Shown: positions 1 to 9,820, counted from the first letter of the stretch. The stretch: DNA of 64,000 nucleotides from Pseudomonadota bacterium (GCA_018818835.1 JAHIRD010000112.1:1-64000); one strand, 5' to 3'. The notes: a model not told the origin generated them from the sequence alone. A program made the numbers and translations.

Positions 1-1253
1 AAGGTCGGAGATTTCTGGAATCATCCAGGGATCACTATGATCTGATTCAGCTGAGCGGGGTGGACACCTGCAGTTCGACCCAGGCAGGGGCTTTTGCGCT
101 TTCTGAAAATTTCCTTTACACTCGGGAAGCCTTTAACCAGTTTTACAACCATTTGACACCCCAGGGCCTTTTAAGTCTCACCCACTGGTTTATACCCAGT
201 GCCAAGGGCTATCCGCGATTTTCCCTGCGCCTGTTCTGCCTGGCACTATCAGCCCTTGAAGATCAAGGCATAAAATCTCCTGAAAAAAACATTTTATTTT
301 TTCAATCAAAGCGGTTTGCGATCCTTCTTGCAAAGCAACACCCCTTCAGCCCTGAAGAAATCAAGACCATCGCCGATATTGCTGATCAAAAAGGATACAG
401 CTTTCTTTACAGGCCGGATAAAGTCATTTTCACTGCCATGAAATTTTACAGCTATGTGAAAGCCAGGGACAAAGAGGCCTGGATCAATGACTATCCTTAT
501 CAGGTGTCTCCACCCACGGATGATTCCCCCTTTTACTTTGAAAACCGAAAACTCAAAAACATCTTCAGTTCAGGGGATTACATATCCGGATATTCGCGTT
601 TTGACGGCCAGACCATTCTTGTTCTTCTTCTTGGAGAAATGATTTTGGCCTCTCTGATCCTGATCATTTTTTCATTCCGCCTGGAAAAAAACAGGCCTGA
701 CATTCCGGGCTGGCTGTATTTTTTCTGCATCGGCATGGGTTTCATGCTTGTGGAAGTGTCCTTTTCCCAGCAACTGATCCTGTTTTTAGGCCACCCATTT
801 TACGCACTTAGTGTGGTTCTCTTTTCCATTCTGATGTTTTCAGGGATTGGCTCCTTCGTATCCGAACGCCTGTCCACACGTGTTCCCGGAAGTGCCTTAC
901 TTCTGATTCTATCCCTCCTCCTGGTGGTCCAGAGCCTTTTTGGTCTCCACCTGATCCGTTCACTGATGGGCATTCAAAGTAATATGGTGCGTATCATGAT
1001 TTCAGTGGTTTTAATCGCTTTTCCGGCGTTTTTCATGGGAACCGCCTTTCCCCTGGGTGTGTCCCAGCTCAATCGCGCAGGAAAGCATGAATCACTCGGC
1101 ATCTATTGGGCATGGAACAGCGTGGCATCGGTCACAGCCGCCATCATAGCCATCCTGATGGCCATTGAATACGGATTTCATACCGTCATGATCACCGCCG
1201 CCCTATGCTACCTGATTTCAGCCTGCCTGTTTCCCCGATTAAATAAACCATAA
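1..1253 (+). CDS. Spermine/spermidine synthase-like membrane protein, 5'-truncated by window edge
   Basis: The reading frame is open from the first bases, so the gene starts upstream; a GTG at 60 is in frame but lies inside conserved sequence (DLIQLSGVDTCSS), so it is not the start. The N-terminal part resembles the end of a spermidine-synthase methyltransferase-like fold, including DDSPFYFEN. The last ~210 residues hold about six or seven hydrophobic segments. Family members of this layout (synthase-like domain joined to membrane helices) mostly have unproven substrates, so polyamine synthesis is not assured. It converges on cinA with a 28-nt gap. Confidence 0.75.
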   Translation, partial: GRRFLESSRDHYDLIQLSGVDTCSSTQAGAFALSENFLYTREAFNQFYNHLTPQGLLSLTHWFIPSAKGYPRFSLRLFCLALSALEDQGIKSPEKNILFFQSKRFAILLAKQHPFSPEEIKTIADIADQKGYSFLYRPDKVIFTAMKFYSYVKARDKEAWINDYPYQVSPPTDDSPFYFENRKLKNIFSSGDYISGYSRFDGQTILVLLLGEMILASLILIIFSFRLEKNRPDIPGWLYFFCIGMGFMLVEVSFSQQLILFLGHPFYALSVVLFSILMFSGIGSFVSERLSTRVPGSALLLILSLLLVVQSLFGLHLIRSLMGIQSNMVRIMISVVLIAFPAFFMGTAFPLGVSQLNRAGKHESLGIYWAWNSVASVTAAIIAILMAIEYGFHTVMITAALCYLISACLFPRLNKP

Positions 1254-1281
1254 ATTCACCCCGTCCACTCAGTCCCACCCA

Positions 1282-2523
1282 TCACCCCAACTCCCGCCTT
1301 AAAAAATCCAGAGCTGTCATGGCAAAAGCCGTCTTATTCTTTTCCCTTTCCCCATAGTCCTGCTTGAATCCAATGGTCCTCGTTCCCTTTTGGGATGACA
1401 AGCCGATAAAAACAGTCCCCACAGGTTTATCCGTGCTTCCTCCTCCAGGTCCGGCAATGCCGCTGGTGGCCAGGCCAAAATCAGCGCCGGAAATAATCCG
1501 GGCTCTCTCTGCCATGGAACTCACGGTCTGTTCACTCACAGCACCGAAGTCATGAAGAAGTTCTTCAGGAACACCCAGGATACGAACTTTGGACTGATTG
1601 GAATACGTGACTCCGGAAAACAGGAAATACTCAGAACTGCCCGCAACCTGGGTCAGCATATGACTGATCAGTCCACCAGTGCAACTCTCGGCAAGGGCCA
1701 GGGTCTTTTTATGCCGAATAAGACTCAGTCCAACCTCTTCGGCCAGACTTCGATCTTCTGTGGAAAACGCATAGTCTCCGGTGCGATCAAGGACCCAATC
1801 CTGGGCAGATTGAAGCTGCTCGTTGAGACCTGATGTATCTCCTCCCCTGGCATAGAGTTTAACGTGAATCACCGGAAAAACTGCACGCAATCCCAGCTTG
1901 ATTCCGGGGAAAGCATTTTCAAGTCCTGAAAGACGCATGTCGACCTCAGCCTCGGAAATACCGAAATGGGATACGGCCCTTAGGAAAAAAAAATCCCTTC
2001 TTTCCCTGTTCAAGGATACCAGCCCAGGAATCACATGACTGGCCATCATATGACGCATTTCCGAAGGAACCCCCGGAAGAAAATAGAAAAGACTGTTCCC
2101 GGTATGAAATGAAAATCCCGGAGCAGTTCCCACTGTATTTTCAAGGCAGACCGCCCCATCAGGCAAGGTCATCTGGCTTTTATTTGATTCAGGAACGTCT
2201 TTTCCTCTTTTTTTAAAAAAATCATTCACTGATTTTTCAGCAAGCTTACTAAAACATAGACGTTTTCCAAAAGCCCCTGCCACAGCGGATCGTGTTCTGT
2301 CATCCAGTGTTGGTCCGAGACCGCCTGTTACAATCACGACCTGGGCACGTCCATCAGCTTCCTTGAACATATTTGTGAGGTGTGGCAGATCGTCCCCCAC
2401 GCAGCTGTGACGTCCTATATCAAAGCCATTTTCAACAAGTGATCGTGCAATATATGCTCCATTTTCATCTTCAATGGATCCGTATAAAAGTTCCTCACCC
2501 GTTGATATAATTTCAATGTTCAT
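1282..2523 (-). CDS. cinA: CinA: competence/damage-inducible protein, MoCF domain + NMN amidohydrolase domain
   Basis: The 413-residue protein has the full CinA layout. Residues ~1-170 form the molybdopterin-binding-like (MoCF/COG1058) domain, with the N-terminal STGEELLYGSIED and TGGLGPTLDDRT motifs. Residues ~255-410 form the PncC-type amidohydrolase domain, with ESCTGGLIS and GIAGPGGGS. In characterised homologues the C-terminal domain deamidates nicotinamide mononucleotide and the N-terminal domain has ADP-ribose pyrophosphatase activity, salvaging pyridine nucleotide by-products. The ATG at 2523 is preceded by AAAGGGGC. It is transcribed away from the lipoprotein gene at 2662. Confidence 0.95.
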   Translation of the reverse strand: MNIEIISTGEELLYGSIEDENGAYIARSLVENGFDIGRHSCVGDDLPHLTNMFKEADGRAQVVIVTGGLGPTLDDRTRSAVAGAFGKRLCFSKLAEKSVNDFFKKRGKDVPESNKSQMTLPDGAVCLENTVGTAPGFSFHTGNSLFYFLPGVPSEMRHMMASHVIPGLVSLNRERRDFFFLRAVSHFGISEAEVDMRLSGLENAFPGIKLGLRAVFPVIHVKLYARGGDTSGLNEQLQSAQDWVLDRTGDYAFSTEDRSLAEEVGLSLIRHKKTLALAESCTGGLISHMLTQVAGSSEYFLFSGVTYSNQSKVRILGVPEELLHDFGAVSEQTVSSMAERARIISGADFGLATSGIAGPGGGSTDKPVGTVFIGLSSQKGTRTIGFKQDYGEREKNKTAFAMTALDFLRRELG

Positions 2524-2661
2524 AATGCCCCTTTATTTTTTTCAAAATACATTATATGATCCCTAAACTATAACAGGTATGTATAACTCTATATATGTAG
2601 TCAATCATAACTATTCATGCGGAATAAATGCATAATTGGAATTTTATTAAATAGGGATAAC

Positions 2662-3075
2662 ATGAAAACAATAAAATTCAATTATACGCTGTTACTTCTG
2701 GGACTCACATTTTATTGTCTTTCAGCGTGCTCAATCATGAAATACAACAACCCGAAGGCCCCCCAATGGGCTGTCGGCGTTCTTAAAACAGATGACAAAA
2801 CATCGGTTCGTATCTTATCTGTGGACGGCAAGAAGTCAACAGGAACACTTGGAGGCCAACCGGTTTCTGAATTTCCGGATTCGGTGAACCTGCTTCCAGG
2901 CTTTCATGCCATCGTCCCCTGTTATCTCAGTAACCATGGAGAGATCCAGGGTGAAGTCCTTTCGTTTTATGCCCAGGTCGAAACCGAATACATGATCCGC
3001 CACAAAATCAAGTGGGACAAGAGCATCAAATTCTGGATTGAATGCAATGGGGTGAATATCACGACGGACAACTGA
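2662..3075 (+). CDS. Small predicted lipoprotein, unknown function
   Basis: This 137-residue protein starts with a Lys-containing N-terminus, a hydrophobic stretch and a lipobox (LSAC, Cys ~22), so it is probably exported and lipidated. The start at 2662 is chosen because it begins the signal sequence and follows an AGGGA; an in-frame ATG at 2617 would add 15 residues before the signal peptide. The mature part contains a LPGFHAIVPCYL segment and ends in a stretch with alternating charged and aromatic residues. I do not recognise the family. It converges with the SRAP gene. Confidence 0.65.
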   Translation: MKTIKFNYTLLLLGLTFYCLSACSIMKYNNPKAPQWAVGVLKTDDKTSVRILSVDGKKSTGTLGGQPVSEFPDSVNLLPGFHAIVPCYLSNHGEIQGEVLSFYAQVETEYMIRHKIKWDKSIKFWIECNGVNITTDN

Positions 3076-3087
3076 AACGAACCAGGT

Positions 3088-3753
3088 TCATAGAACCTTC
3101 TCGATGCAGGACGGTCCATTAGAAGACACTGCATTAACACGTTCGGACACCCTGTGAAAATCAAGGTCAGGATTTAAGAGTTCCGAAAGGACCCCTTTAA
3201 GGATATCCGCATCCCTGATACCTGAATCCAGCCAGAGCCCCGCGCCCTTGGGGCTTAGAATCAGTGGCATGCGTGTATGAATTGAACCAACGGCCCCTTT
3301 GGCGTCTCCAGTGATAATCGCACATGAGCTTTGATTTTTCCCCTCTTTGTCCTTCCAACTTTCCCATAATCCGGCAAATCCAAAAAGCGTTTTGGACGGA
3401 AGAAAAAAATAATAGGGGATTTTCATGTTCCCTTCTTTTTTCCATTCAAAATACCCGTCAGCCAATATCAAACAACGACGTTCCTTGAAGGCCTTCTTAA
3501 ACGCCGGTTTTTCACTGAGCGTTTCAGACCTGGCATTGATGATCCCTATGGGTTTTTCCTGGTCCTTCATCCATGGGGGAACAAGGCCCCAACGCAACTT
3601 TCCAAGACGTATTCCATCCTGCCGAATCAGTGCAATCACCTCGTTTGTGGGAGCGATATTGAAGGAGGGTCTGACCTCACAGGTCAATGCGTCGATCTCG
3701 AACTGCGACTTAAGAATATCCACGGGACTGAACTGGGCAAAACGTCCGCACAT
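3088..3753 (-). CDS. SRAP (YedK/HMCES) family DNA-crosslink protein
   Basis: The protein begins MCGRFAQ, which places the catalytic Cys2 at the processed N-terminus. It carries the other family motifs: FNIAPTNEV, NARSET, a GYFEWKKEG glutamate and an HTRMP histidine. SRAP proteins form a thiazolidine crosslink with abasic sites in single-stranded DNA and shield them during replication; they are often associated with SOS functions. The length (221 residues) is normal. Its occurrence ~8 kb from umuDC fits a DNA-damage role, but the two loci are not in one operon. Confidence 0.93.
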   Translation of the reverse strand: MCGRFAQFSPVDILKSQFEIDALTCEVRPSFNIAPTNEVIALIRQDGIRLGKLRWGLVPPWMKDQEKPIGIINARSETLSEKPAFKKAFKERRCLILADGYFEWKKEGNMKIPYYFFLPSKTLFGFAGLWESWKDKEGKNQSSCAIITGDAKGAVGSIHTRMPLILSPKGAGLWLDSGIRDADILKGVLSELLNPDLDFHRVSERVNAVSSNGPSCIEKVL

Positions 3754-3872
3754 AAAGGCCTCCTCAAATAAACTCCACCCTGGCTCTTTGAATGGAATCC
3801 ACTATCATATCATGTCGGTATGCTCTTTGTTGATCCAATCATACTTTTTATCCATAATACATATTTCAAAGA

Positions 3873-4574
3873 ATGCTGTTCAGGGATATTGTTGAAATCA
3901 GTGTGGATGCACACGACCATGGATTCCCGTTAAACCATGACCCCGGGCCCGGACTTTTCAGTTCACCGCCAAAACCGCCGCTCCATCCGGACAATAGACC
4001 GCCTCCCGATGATTTGGTACAGGGCATGCCCCCGCCCCGACCCATGGATAAAAACCATATCAACGACCGGATTTCCTTGTTTGATGCATCCAAAATGCCC
4101 GTGGCCGGCGTATCTCGGAATGTGAAAGAAAACATACTCAAAGAGATCCTGCTCAATGGGCAAGGGATCGGTTACCTTGGTGTCATCAAAAACAAGCCCC
4201 CGTCCAAACCCCATGAGTTGAGAACCCCCTTGTCCATTCTTCAAGGAGAAATTGAAGCTTTGCAGGATGGCGTAAGGCCTTGGGATGACAAGGCACTCCA
4301 GTCCCTTCACTCCGAAGTCAGCCATATCAACACCATAGTCGATGATTTATACTCTCTTTCCCTTGCCGATTGCGGGGGTCTGTCATTTAATATGGAGACC
4401 ATCGACCCTGTGCTGATATTAAAACAAACCCTGTCCCTGTTCCGGACCCGGTTTGAAAAGATGGGCATGGACATCCGTGAAACACCTGAAGCCCAGAACC
4501 ATCCAGGCCGAGGTCTCCGAATCGTCATAGACTTTCCTGTGATTACACGCGAAAACAACGAGGTAGCACCGTGA
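3873..4574 (+). pseudogene. Internally deleted sensor histidine kinase remnant (BaeS type)
   Basis: The frame is open for 233 codons but only pieces of a kinase remain. A His/Pro/Gly-rich part (~10-60) and a segment containing ISLFDASKMPVAGVSRN resemble periplasmic sensor sequence. The dimerisation segment (HELRTPLSILQGEIEAL, ~112-128, with the phosphoacceptor His) joins almost directly to a fragment ending GRGLRIVIDFPV. Both membrane helices, most of HAMP and the N/G1/G2 ATP-binding boxes are missing, so it cannot be a working kinase. The missing blocks appear to be deletions that kept the frame. It overlaps the next fragment by four bases (GTGA), as in an intact two-component operon. Confidence 0.7.
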
Positions 4575-4732
4575 GCAGCCCACTCATTCTCATTGTTGAA
4601 GATGAAATGAAAATCGCCGAAGTGATCCGTGATTACCTAAACAGGTTCGGGTTTAAAACATCGTGGCTGACCCAGGGAGATACGGTGATTCCCTTTGTTT
4701 ATGAATTTGGCATTTCCTTTGCTGTTAAATGA
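4571..4732 (+). pseudogene. Response-regulator receiver fragment (BaeR type)
   Basis: The GTG start overlaps the kinase stop. The 53-residue product begins like a receiver domain (PLILIVEDEMKIAEVIRDYL, with the acidic pair EDE) and then departs after ~35 residues into unrelated sequence (FVYEFGISFAVK) before a TGA. The phosphoacceptor Asp, the Lys switch residue and the DNA-binding domain are absent. With the preceding remnant this is a dead two-component operon. Confidence 0.75.
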
Positions 4733-4989
4733 GCAAGCACTATGAAAGGAGGTTGCCACCCGGAATGATGTCCGGAAGTGGGATGCAGGATCTACTCCAG
4801 GCGTCTGACAGTTCCAGTGGCAAGAACACGGACCTCTTTGGTTCCATGGATTCAAACGGAGACGGGACTGTGGATGCCAGAGAATTCAAAACAGGTTTGA
4901 ATTCTCTGATAGACAAGTACCTGAATCAGTCGTTTTTATCGTCAAGTGGCACCGGTACAAGCGGTAGTCTCCTGAGTCTTGAAGCCTGA
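4729..4989 (+). CDS. EF-hand protein, possibly the remains of a larger one
   Basis: The 86-residue reading frame contains one canonical calcium loop, DSNGDGTVDARE (~42-53), in an EF-hand helix-loop-helix setting, and ends in a Ser/Gly-rich tail. No signal peptide is visible. The ATG at 4729 overlaps the stop of the receiver fragment, but an AAAGGAGG lies inside the frame at 4744-4751 and the ATG pair at 4765/4768 follows it, so the translated start may be there. A single EF-hand is unusual because these motifs normally pair. It may be a shortened copy of a protein that belonged with the decayed two-component system. Confidence 0.5.
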   Translation: MSKHYERRLPPGMMSGSGMQDLLQASDSSSGKNTDLFGSMDSNGDGTVDAREFKTGLNSLIDKYLNQSFLSSSGTGTSGSLLSLEA

Positions 4990-5197
4990 TGTTCCCCAGG
5001 CTGTCATGACAGATAGATCCGGGTCTGTTGATTCATTCCCCTTGCAGCAGACCCTCATCATCTAACCTGTTTTGACAGAGTGGTTAACCTTACTCCTTAA
5101 TCCCATGCCCTGTCTCCGGCCGGACTCATTCCAGGTAAGTGCATGTTTTTTTTTAAACAAGCAGCCATTCTCTGACAAACTCTCATATCCGCAGTGA

Positions 5198-6967
5198 TCA
5201 GAACCACCCAAAAAGAATATCAAATATATTTGGGAGTTTGATACTTTTGCTTGTCTCCCAGGGTTCATCAAAACCCCAGTTCACCTGGGTTGCGGATGCC
5301 TTTGAATAATTGTCATACATGAACTGAGCACAGTACTCAGAAAAATCTGAAATATTGCCCTGGCTGACTTTGTCAGGATCCAGGCGCATGGCATTCAGGT
5401 AGGCCTCGGTCTGATCAAGAATCTTATCCTCAAGGGGGCGGGTCCAGTTCTGGATCCGGATCAGTCCGGCCATATCAATGGTTATATCCGAGGTATCCTG
5501 GGGCTCCAGATAATCAAGAAACCCATCATGCCATTCGATCAGATGGCCTTCATACTCAGCCCACTCTTCGGGACTTGCCGTCACAAGCATCTTGTCATAC
5601 TTTAAAATTTCCATAATAATATCAAGGGGCATACCCTGGATGATGGTGAGAAAACTGACACTGGTATTGTCATCATACAGGGTGTTGCGCTGATTGTTTA
5701 TGGCCTGATTGATGTAGCAGGTGGGCTTGAAATCAAGGAGATAGGTCCCGAAAATCGTTTTGATTGAGGTATCGGCCCACAGATAGTCTGAAATATTATT
5801 GGCTGCCGGAAAAACCGGAATGGCCACACCCACAGAAGGCTCGCCCAGATTGGTCCACATAGTGCTCAAACGGGGATCATCCCCGGGAACAACGCCGTCC
5901 ACCACAAAGGCCAGGTTCGTACAGTAGCGGTTGATGGTGTGAAAGGTACTCTTCTGTGTGTCTGTACCCGGATCACGATGGGATAAATTGGGATAGGTTT
6001 CAAGGGCATATTCATCCACAGCCACATCCCGACTCACCTCCTGAAGAACAGAACGATAATTGAGACTGCCCTGAGCCTTGAGACTGAGCATCATATCCAG
6101 AGCGCGATCCTCCCTGGGAGTATCATCGTTCAGATTGACCCAGAAGCTGGAATTGGTCCGGTTCACAATCCCGCAAAAATGATCACCGCCATCAACCACA
6201 TTGCCAAGGCTGTCCAGTATAGTCTGTCTGTCCGGGGATAAGGCATACTCTGTAGAAACAATCTCACGGCTCTGATCCATCACCATGATCGTGATGTTTT
6301 TTTCATAGTCAGTGATCATGCCGATCTGTCCGTCATTCCCGATCAGATCCCCGTCCTCGTTTGTCACAAAGCCTGTATTTGCATCAATTTTATGAATTTT
6401 TGCCCGGCCGCCATAGGCATAGAGATCGGTATCGGAATCACCGGTGGTGATCTCGTAAAGGGCAGCTCCACCCACAGCATCAATAACCACAAAGGTTCCA
6501 CTGATAATACGTTTTTTGTTGCTTGTAATCTCATGCCACCTGGCCATGTATGCATCAAAATCACTCACGGTTATACATTGTATAATCGCATTGCTCATAA
6601 TATTGAGGTTGGCGTTTGCAAGGTATTCATGGATAGGACTTTTCTGGTAAACCATGGTATTCGTGATGGCAAATCCCGCCTCATTGACCCCACCGGACTG
6701 GGCATTAACCCCACGCGTTTTATCCGTGACCCTCACACTGCCACCCACGCCAGGATGATCCAGGTTGGTGGAGCGTTTATAGCAGGTCACTTCCTGTTCC
6801 CATCCCATACTGTTATCGCGGACCTTCATAATCAAGGGCCGCCCTGTGGATGACGCAGCCGAGGATACAACGGCGATATCACAGGCAAACAAAACGCCCG
6901 GTCCGCCCAAAAGAACCAGTGACACAAAAAAAGAAATTCCAGTTTTCATTATTGTTTTTCTATTCAT
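5198..6967 (-). CDS. Secreted Ntn-hydrolase of the C45/C69-like peptidase/acyltransferase group
   Basis: The start at 6967 (MNRKTIMKTG) follows a purine-rich AGGGGTGGGG; an upstream in-frame start would put extra residues before the signal peptide. A hydrophobic signal (~8-27) ends GVLFACDIAVVSS, so signal cleavage before Cys would expose an N-terminal Cys nucleophile, as in cysteine Ntn hydrolases. Next come GRPLIMKVRDNS and GVNEAGFAITNT, resembling the oxyanion and substrate regions of C45/C69 enzymes. The ~590-residue length is larger than most C45 enzymes. Known relatives cleave or transfer amide-linked acyl groups or dipeptides; the substrate here cannot be told. A lipoprotein reading (LFAC) is possible but the box is non-canonical. 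Confidence 0.65.
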   Translation of the reverse strand: MNRKTIMKTGISFFVSLVLLGGPGVLFACDIAVVSSAASSTGRPLIMKVRDNSMGWEQEVTCYKRSTNLDHPGVGGSVRVTDKTRGVNAQSGGVNEAGFAITNTMVYQKSPIHEYLANANLNIMSNAIIQCITVSDFDAYMARWHEITSNKKRIISGTFVVIDAVGGAALYEITTGDSDTDLYAYGGRAKIHKIDANTGFVTNEDGDLIGNDGQIGMITDYEKNITIMVMDQSREIVSTEYALSPDRQTILDSLGNVVDGGDHFCGIVNRTNSSFWVNLNDDTPREDRALDMMLSLKAQGSLNYRSVLQEVSRDVAVDEYALETYPNLSHRDPGTDTQKSTFHTINRYCTNLAFVVDGVVPGDDPRLSTMWTNLGEPSVGVAIPVFPAANNISDYLWADTSIKTIFGTYLLDFKPTCYINQAINNQRNTLYDDNTSVSFLTIIQGMPLDIIMEILKYDKMLVTASPEEWAEYEGHLIEWHDGFLDYLEPQDTSDITIDMAGLIRIQNWTRPLEDKILDQTEAYLNAMRLDPDKVSQGNISDFSEYCAQFMYDNYSKASATQVNWGFDEPWETSKSIKLPNIFDILFGWF

Positions 6968-7537
6968 TTCCCCACCCCTCAAATGGATAATACATAAATA
7001 CCAACAACTCACTCAACACATGCAGACCATCACCAAGCGGAGGCGCGCAGTTTTATGCATTGCCTCCAGCTGTTGGTTGGCGACGTACTTCCGAATTATT
7101 CGTACTCGAGTCATGCTGACACGGAATACATCACGTTTTTCATGGTCGAACATTTTGCACCTTTTCGAGTACGCGTAGGACTATTTTGGATAGCCATCAA
7201 ACTCAACCACCGTTTTTTTTAGCGATCATTGTTCAATATTCATCTTTATTATCTCTGTCACGCCATTTGCAGGATTTGCTTCTGATGACACCCATAATTA
7301 TGGTCATCAAGAGATCGTAATAAAAATGTCTGTTTTTGTCTGTATCCCTTATAGACCATCTATGTTGGGTTTCACTCTTGTTTTGCAGTCACAGCTCCCA
7401 CTTTTTTCAAATAAAAAAAATTATAGCGTGTGTAAAAAAATGGCCCATGAATCAATGTTTCGCACTGGCCAGAGCTCAGCGGACAGTCATCGCCAATTCG
7501 TTTAAGGGGACGGGCTTCATCAGAAGATCACTGACGA
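6968..7537. other. Intergenic region containing repeat A copy 1
   Basis: This 570-base gap lies between the starts/ends of two minus-strand genes. It holds one copy of repeat family A (7031-7194). The rest (7195-7537) is AT-rich with several T- and A-runs; I see no convincing gene, RNA or terminator in it. Confidence 0.6.
7031..7194 (+). repeat. Dispersed intergenic repeat, family A copy 1
   Basis: About 164 bases match 32123-32330 almost base for base apart from short indels. Shared landmarks are GGCGCGCA, TTTTATGC, GCCTCCAGCTGTTGGTTGG, CGTACTTCCGAATTATTCG, TCATGCTGACACGG and CATTTTGCACCTTTTCGAG. The first ~50 bases form an imperfect hairpin (CACCAAGC...GGAGGC against GCCTCCAGCTGTTGG). The copy lies upstream of the Ntn-hydrolase gene. 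Confidence 0.85.
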
Positions 7538-9820
7538 CTATCCGTTTATCAATGACTGAATTGAACCCGATTGAGGAAGAAAGACATTAAATGTTGTGCC
7601 GACACCAGGCTCACTATAAACGGCGATATCCCCGCCATGGTCTTTCACGATGCCATGGACCGTTGACAGACCCATTCCGGTGCCCTCTCCAATTTTCTTT
7701 GTCGTGAAATAAGGATCAAAAATTCTCTCCAGAATTTCCGGTGACATGCCATGACCGTTATCAGATACGGTTAACCTGAGAAATTGCCCTGGAGAAAGTT
7801 GCGAACATTCCTCAACATCATCACCAGAGGGAACAGGGCCCAGAGTCACCTCAAGCACCCCTACCCCTCCCTTGCCAACCATGGCATGGCAGGCATTGGT
7901 ACAAAGATTCATGACGATCTGGTGGATTTGTATTTCGTTTGCCATAACCGTGCCCCCATTGGCATTGATATTCTGCCGAATTTCAATGAAAGATGGGCAG
8001 GTGGCCGTGATGAGTTTAAGGGCATCCTCAATGACCATGCTTATTTCAATGGGAACTTTTTCTGATTTTTCCTTTCTGCTGAATGTGAGTATCTGTTGGA
8101 TGAGCGTTTTTGCACGCTCACTGGCCATGATAAGTTGGTTGATGAACTCCTGGGATTGGTGCCCCTCAGGAAAACTTAACATCGCAAGCTGGGCAAATCC
8201 GGACATGGCAGAAAGAATATTGTTGAAATCGTGTGCAATGCCCCCGGCCAGGGTTCCAAGAGATTCCACACGCTGGGCCTGTTGAATGCGTAATTGCAAA
8301 TTTATTTTTTCTTCTGCATCCATTTTCTCTTGGGTAATATCACCTAAAATCCCGTCGTAATAGGGTTCTTCCCCATCGTCATCCATCACCCGCACCATGT
8401 TTAACGTTGTATAAATCATCCGGCCCGACCCTAACAAAAAAGACAGCTCACACCCCGATGCTGACTCAAATGGATCGAGCCATTCTTGAAACGAAATCGA
8501 TACATCGGATCCCAGGTTAAACATTTCATGGATGGGTTTTCCTTCCTCGATTAATGCCTTTTCAGAAGGATAGCCAAGTATTCTGGCCATGGCTGGATTG
8601 GCCTTTTGGATCATGCCGTTTTTATCACATCGAAAAATGCCCTCCTGGGCGTTTAGAAATATACTGCGGTATTCTTTTTCACTTTTTATCAAATCAGATT
8701 TCGTCGTTTCCAACCGTTCCAACATGTCGTTGTAGGTATCCACCACAAGACCGATTTCATCCTTTGATTTCCAGTTTACCCGATGAAGGGTTTTGCCTAT
8801 GGATAGTTTTTTTATGGAATGATTCAAAAGATTTATCGGTTTTATAATACTCCGTGATATAAAAAAACCGATCAGGGCAGCCTGGAGCCAGCACACCAGA
8901 CCAATCAAGGCCATATTAATCTTTAACGCCTGGGTCTTTTCTCCCATATTGGCCAAGGGGATGAGGCTAACCAGCCTGCAATGATAGTCTGGCATGGGTA
9001 GAACCCATATCTGGCACGATTGCCCCTGGATGGTCTTATTGAAAAACAAATCGTCGGACGTCTGAAGGATTCGGGCCATGGTAGCGGTTTCCAAAGAATG
9101 TCCGGGCACGGATCCGTCAGAGCCTGACATCAGGGTGCCGTCATCTGACAGCAATAAAAAGGTTTCTCCATATTGCTTTTGAAGTGTCTCAAGCGGTTTT
9201 GTAAAGAAATTTTCCTGGACAAAGACCACCAGCACTCCTGACGGCTTAAGTGACGCCGTATCGGTAAACACTCGTCCCACTGGATTTTTTTTGGAACGTT
9301 CATCCTTGGTGAGCCAGACAAGATCCCCATCCGCAGATTTGATTTTAGACAGGTCCTCCGAACGAATTAACCCGGGATTAATGCTGGGATCAACCACAAT
9401 CGAGAAACAGGGTCCGTCATCCAAGAGCAGAAAAATGGCCCCAATGTCCTCTCTCCCTAAAATAATTTTAAACAGTTCATTCTCAATTTGTATTGAATAG
9501 GCATCCCATTTATCATCACGTTCAAATTGATGATTCGCATCCCGAACCCTTGCCTGGATATCCTGGTTAGCCATAATGGACATGGTCAGATGATCAACGT
9601 TCTGTGTGGCCAGAGAAAGGATCGATCGGACATTCTGTGATACGATTTGGATATGGTGACTGAGATGGCTGTGAAGGACTGACGTCGTGGTCTTGTAGGC
9701 AACCAGGGCAAAGGACCCGGTGGTGATAAAGGTCAGGATGACCGTTACAATAAACAACTTCTGGCGAATGGGTAATGCATAGAAAGAATCCCTGAATGGC
9801 TTTGGTGGTTGTTTAAACAT
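7538..9820 (-). CDS. Membrane sensor histidine kinase (periplasmic sensor-HAMP-PAS-HisKA-HATPase)
   Basis: The 760-residue protein has a transmembrane helix (~20-43), a ~250-residue periplasmic region, a second helix (~300-322), HAMP (~322-375), PAS (~385-500), HisKA with the phosphoacceptor in AGGIAHDFNNILS (~537) and an ATPase domain with DNGHGMSPE and GTGMGLSTVHGIV. The linker before HisKA is probably a coiled coil. No receiver domain or regulator is encoded alongside, so the output partner is elsewhere. It begins 29 bases after a solute-binding protein gene, suggesting ligand sensing through that protein. Confidence 0.92.
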   Translation of the reverse strand: MFKQPPKPFRDSFYALPIRQKLFIVTVILTFITTGSFALVAYKTTTSVLHSHLSHHIQIVSQNVRSILSLATQNVDHLTMSIMANQDIQARVRDANHQFERDDKWDAYSIQIENELFKIILGREDIGAIFLLLDDGPCFSIVVDPSINPGLIRSEDLSKIKSADGDLVWLTKDERSKKNPVGRVFTDTASLKPSGVLVVFVQENFFTKPLETLQKQYGETFLLLSDDGTLMSGSDGSVPGHSLETATMARILQTSDDLFFNKTIQGQSCQIWVLPMPDYHCRLVSLIPLANMGEKTQALKINMALIGLVCWLQAALIGFFISRSIIKPINLLNHSIKKLSIGKTLHRVNWKSKDEIGLVVDTYNDMLERLETTKSDLIKSEKEYRSIFLNAQEGIFRCDKNGMIQKANPAMARILGYPSEKALIEEGKPIHEMFNLGSDVSISFQEWLDPFESASGCELSFLLGSGRMIYTTLNMVRVMDDDGEEPYYDGILGDITQEKMDAEEKINLQLRIQQAQRVESLGTLAGGIAHDFNNILSAMSGFAQLAMLSFPEGHQSQEFINQLIMASERAKTLIQQILTFSRKEKSEKVPIEISMVIEDALKLITATCPSFIEIRQNINANGGTVMANEIQIHQIVMNLCTNACHAMVGKGGVGVLEVTLGPVPSGDDVEECSQLSPGQFLRLTVSDNGHGMSPEILERIFDPYFTTKKIGEGTGMGLSTVHGIVKDHGGDIAVYSEPGVGTTFNVFLPQSGSIQSLING

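Noticed and set aside
4637-4855. Minus-strand frame across the decayed two-component region
   Set aside because: No start signal; overlaps the EF-hand frame, which has a genuine calcium loop.
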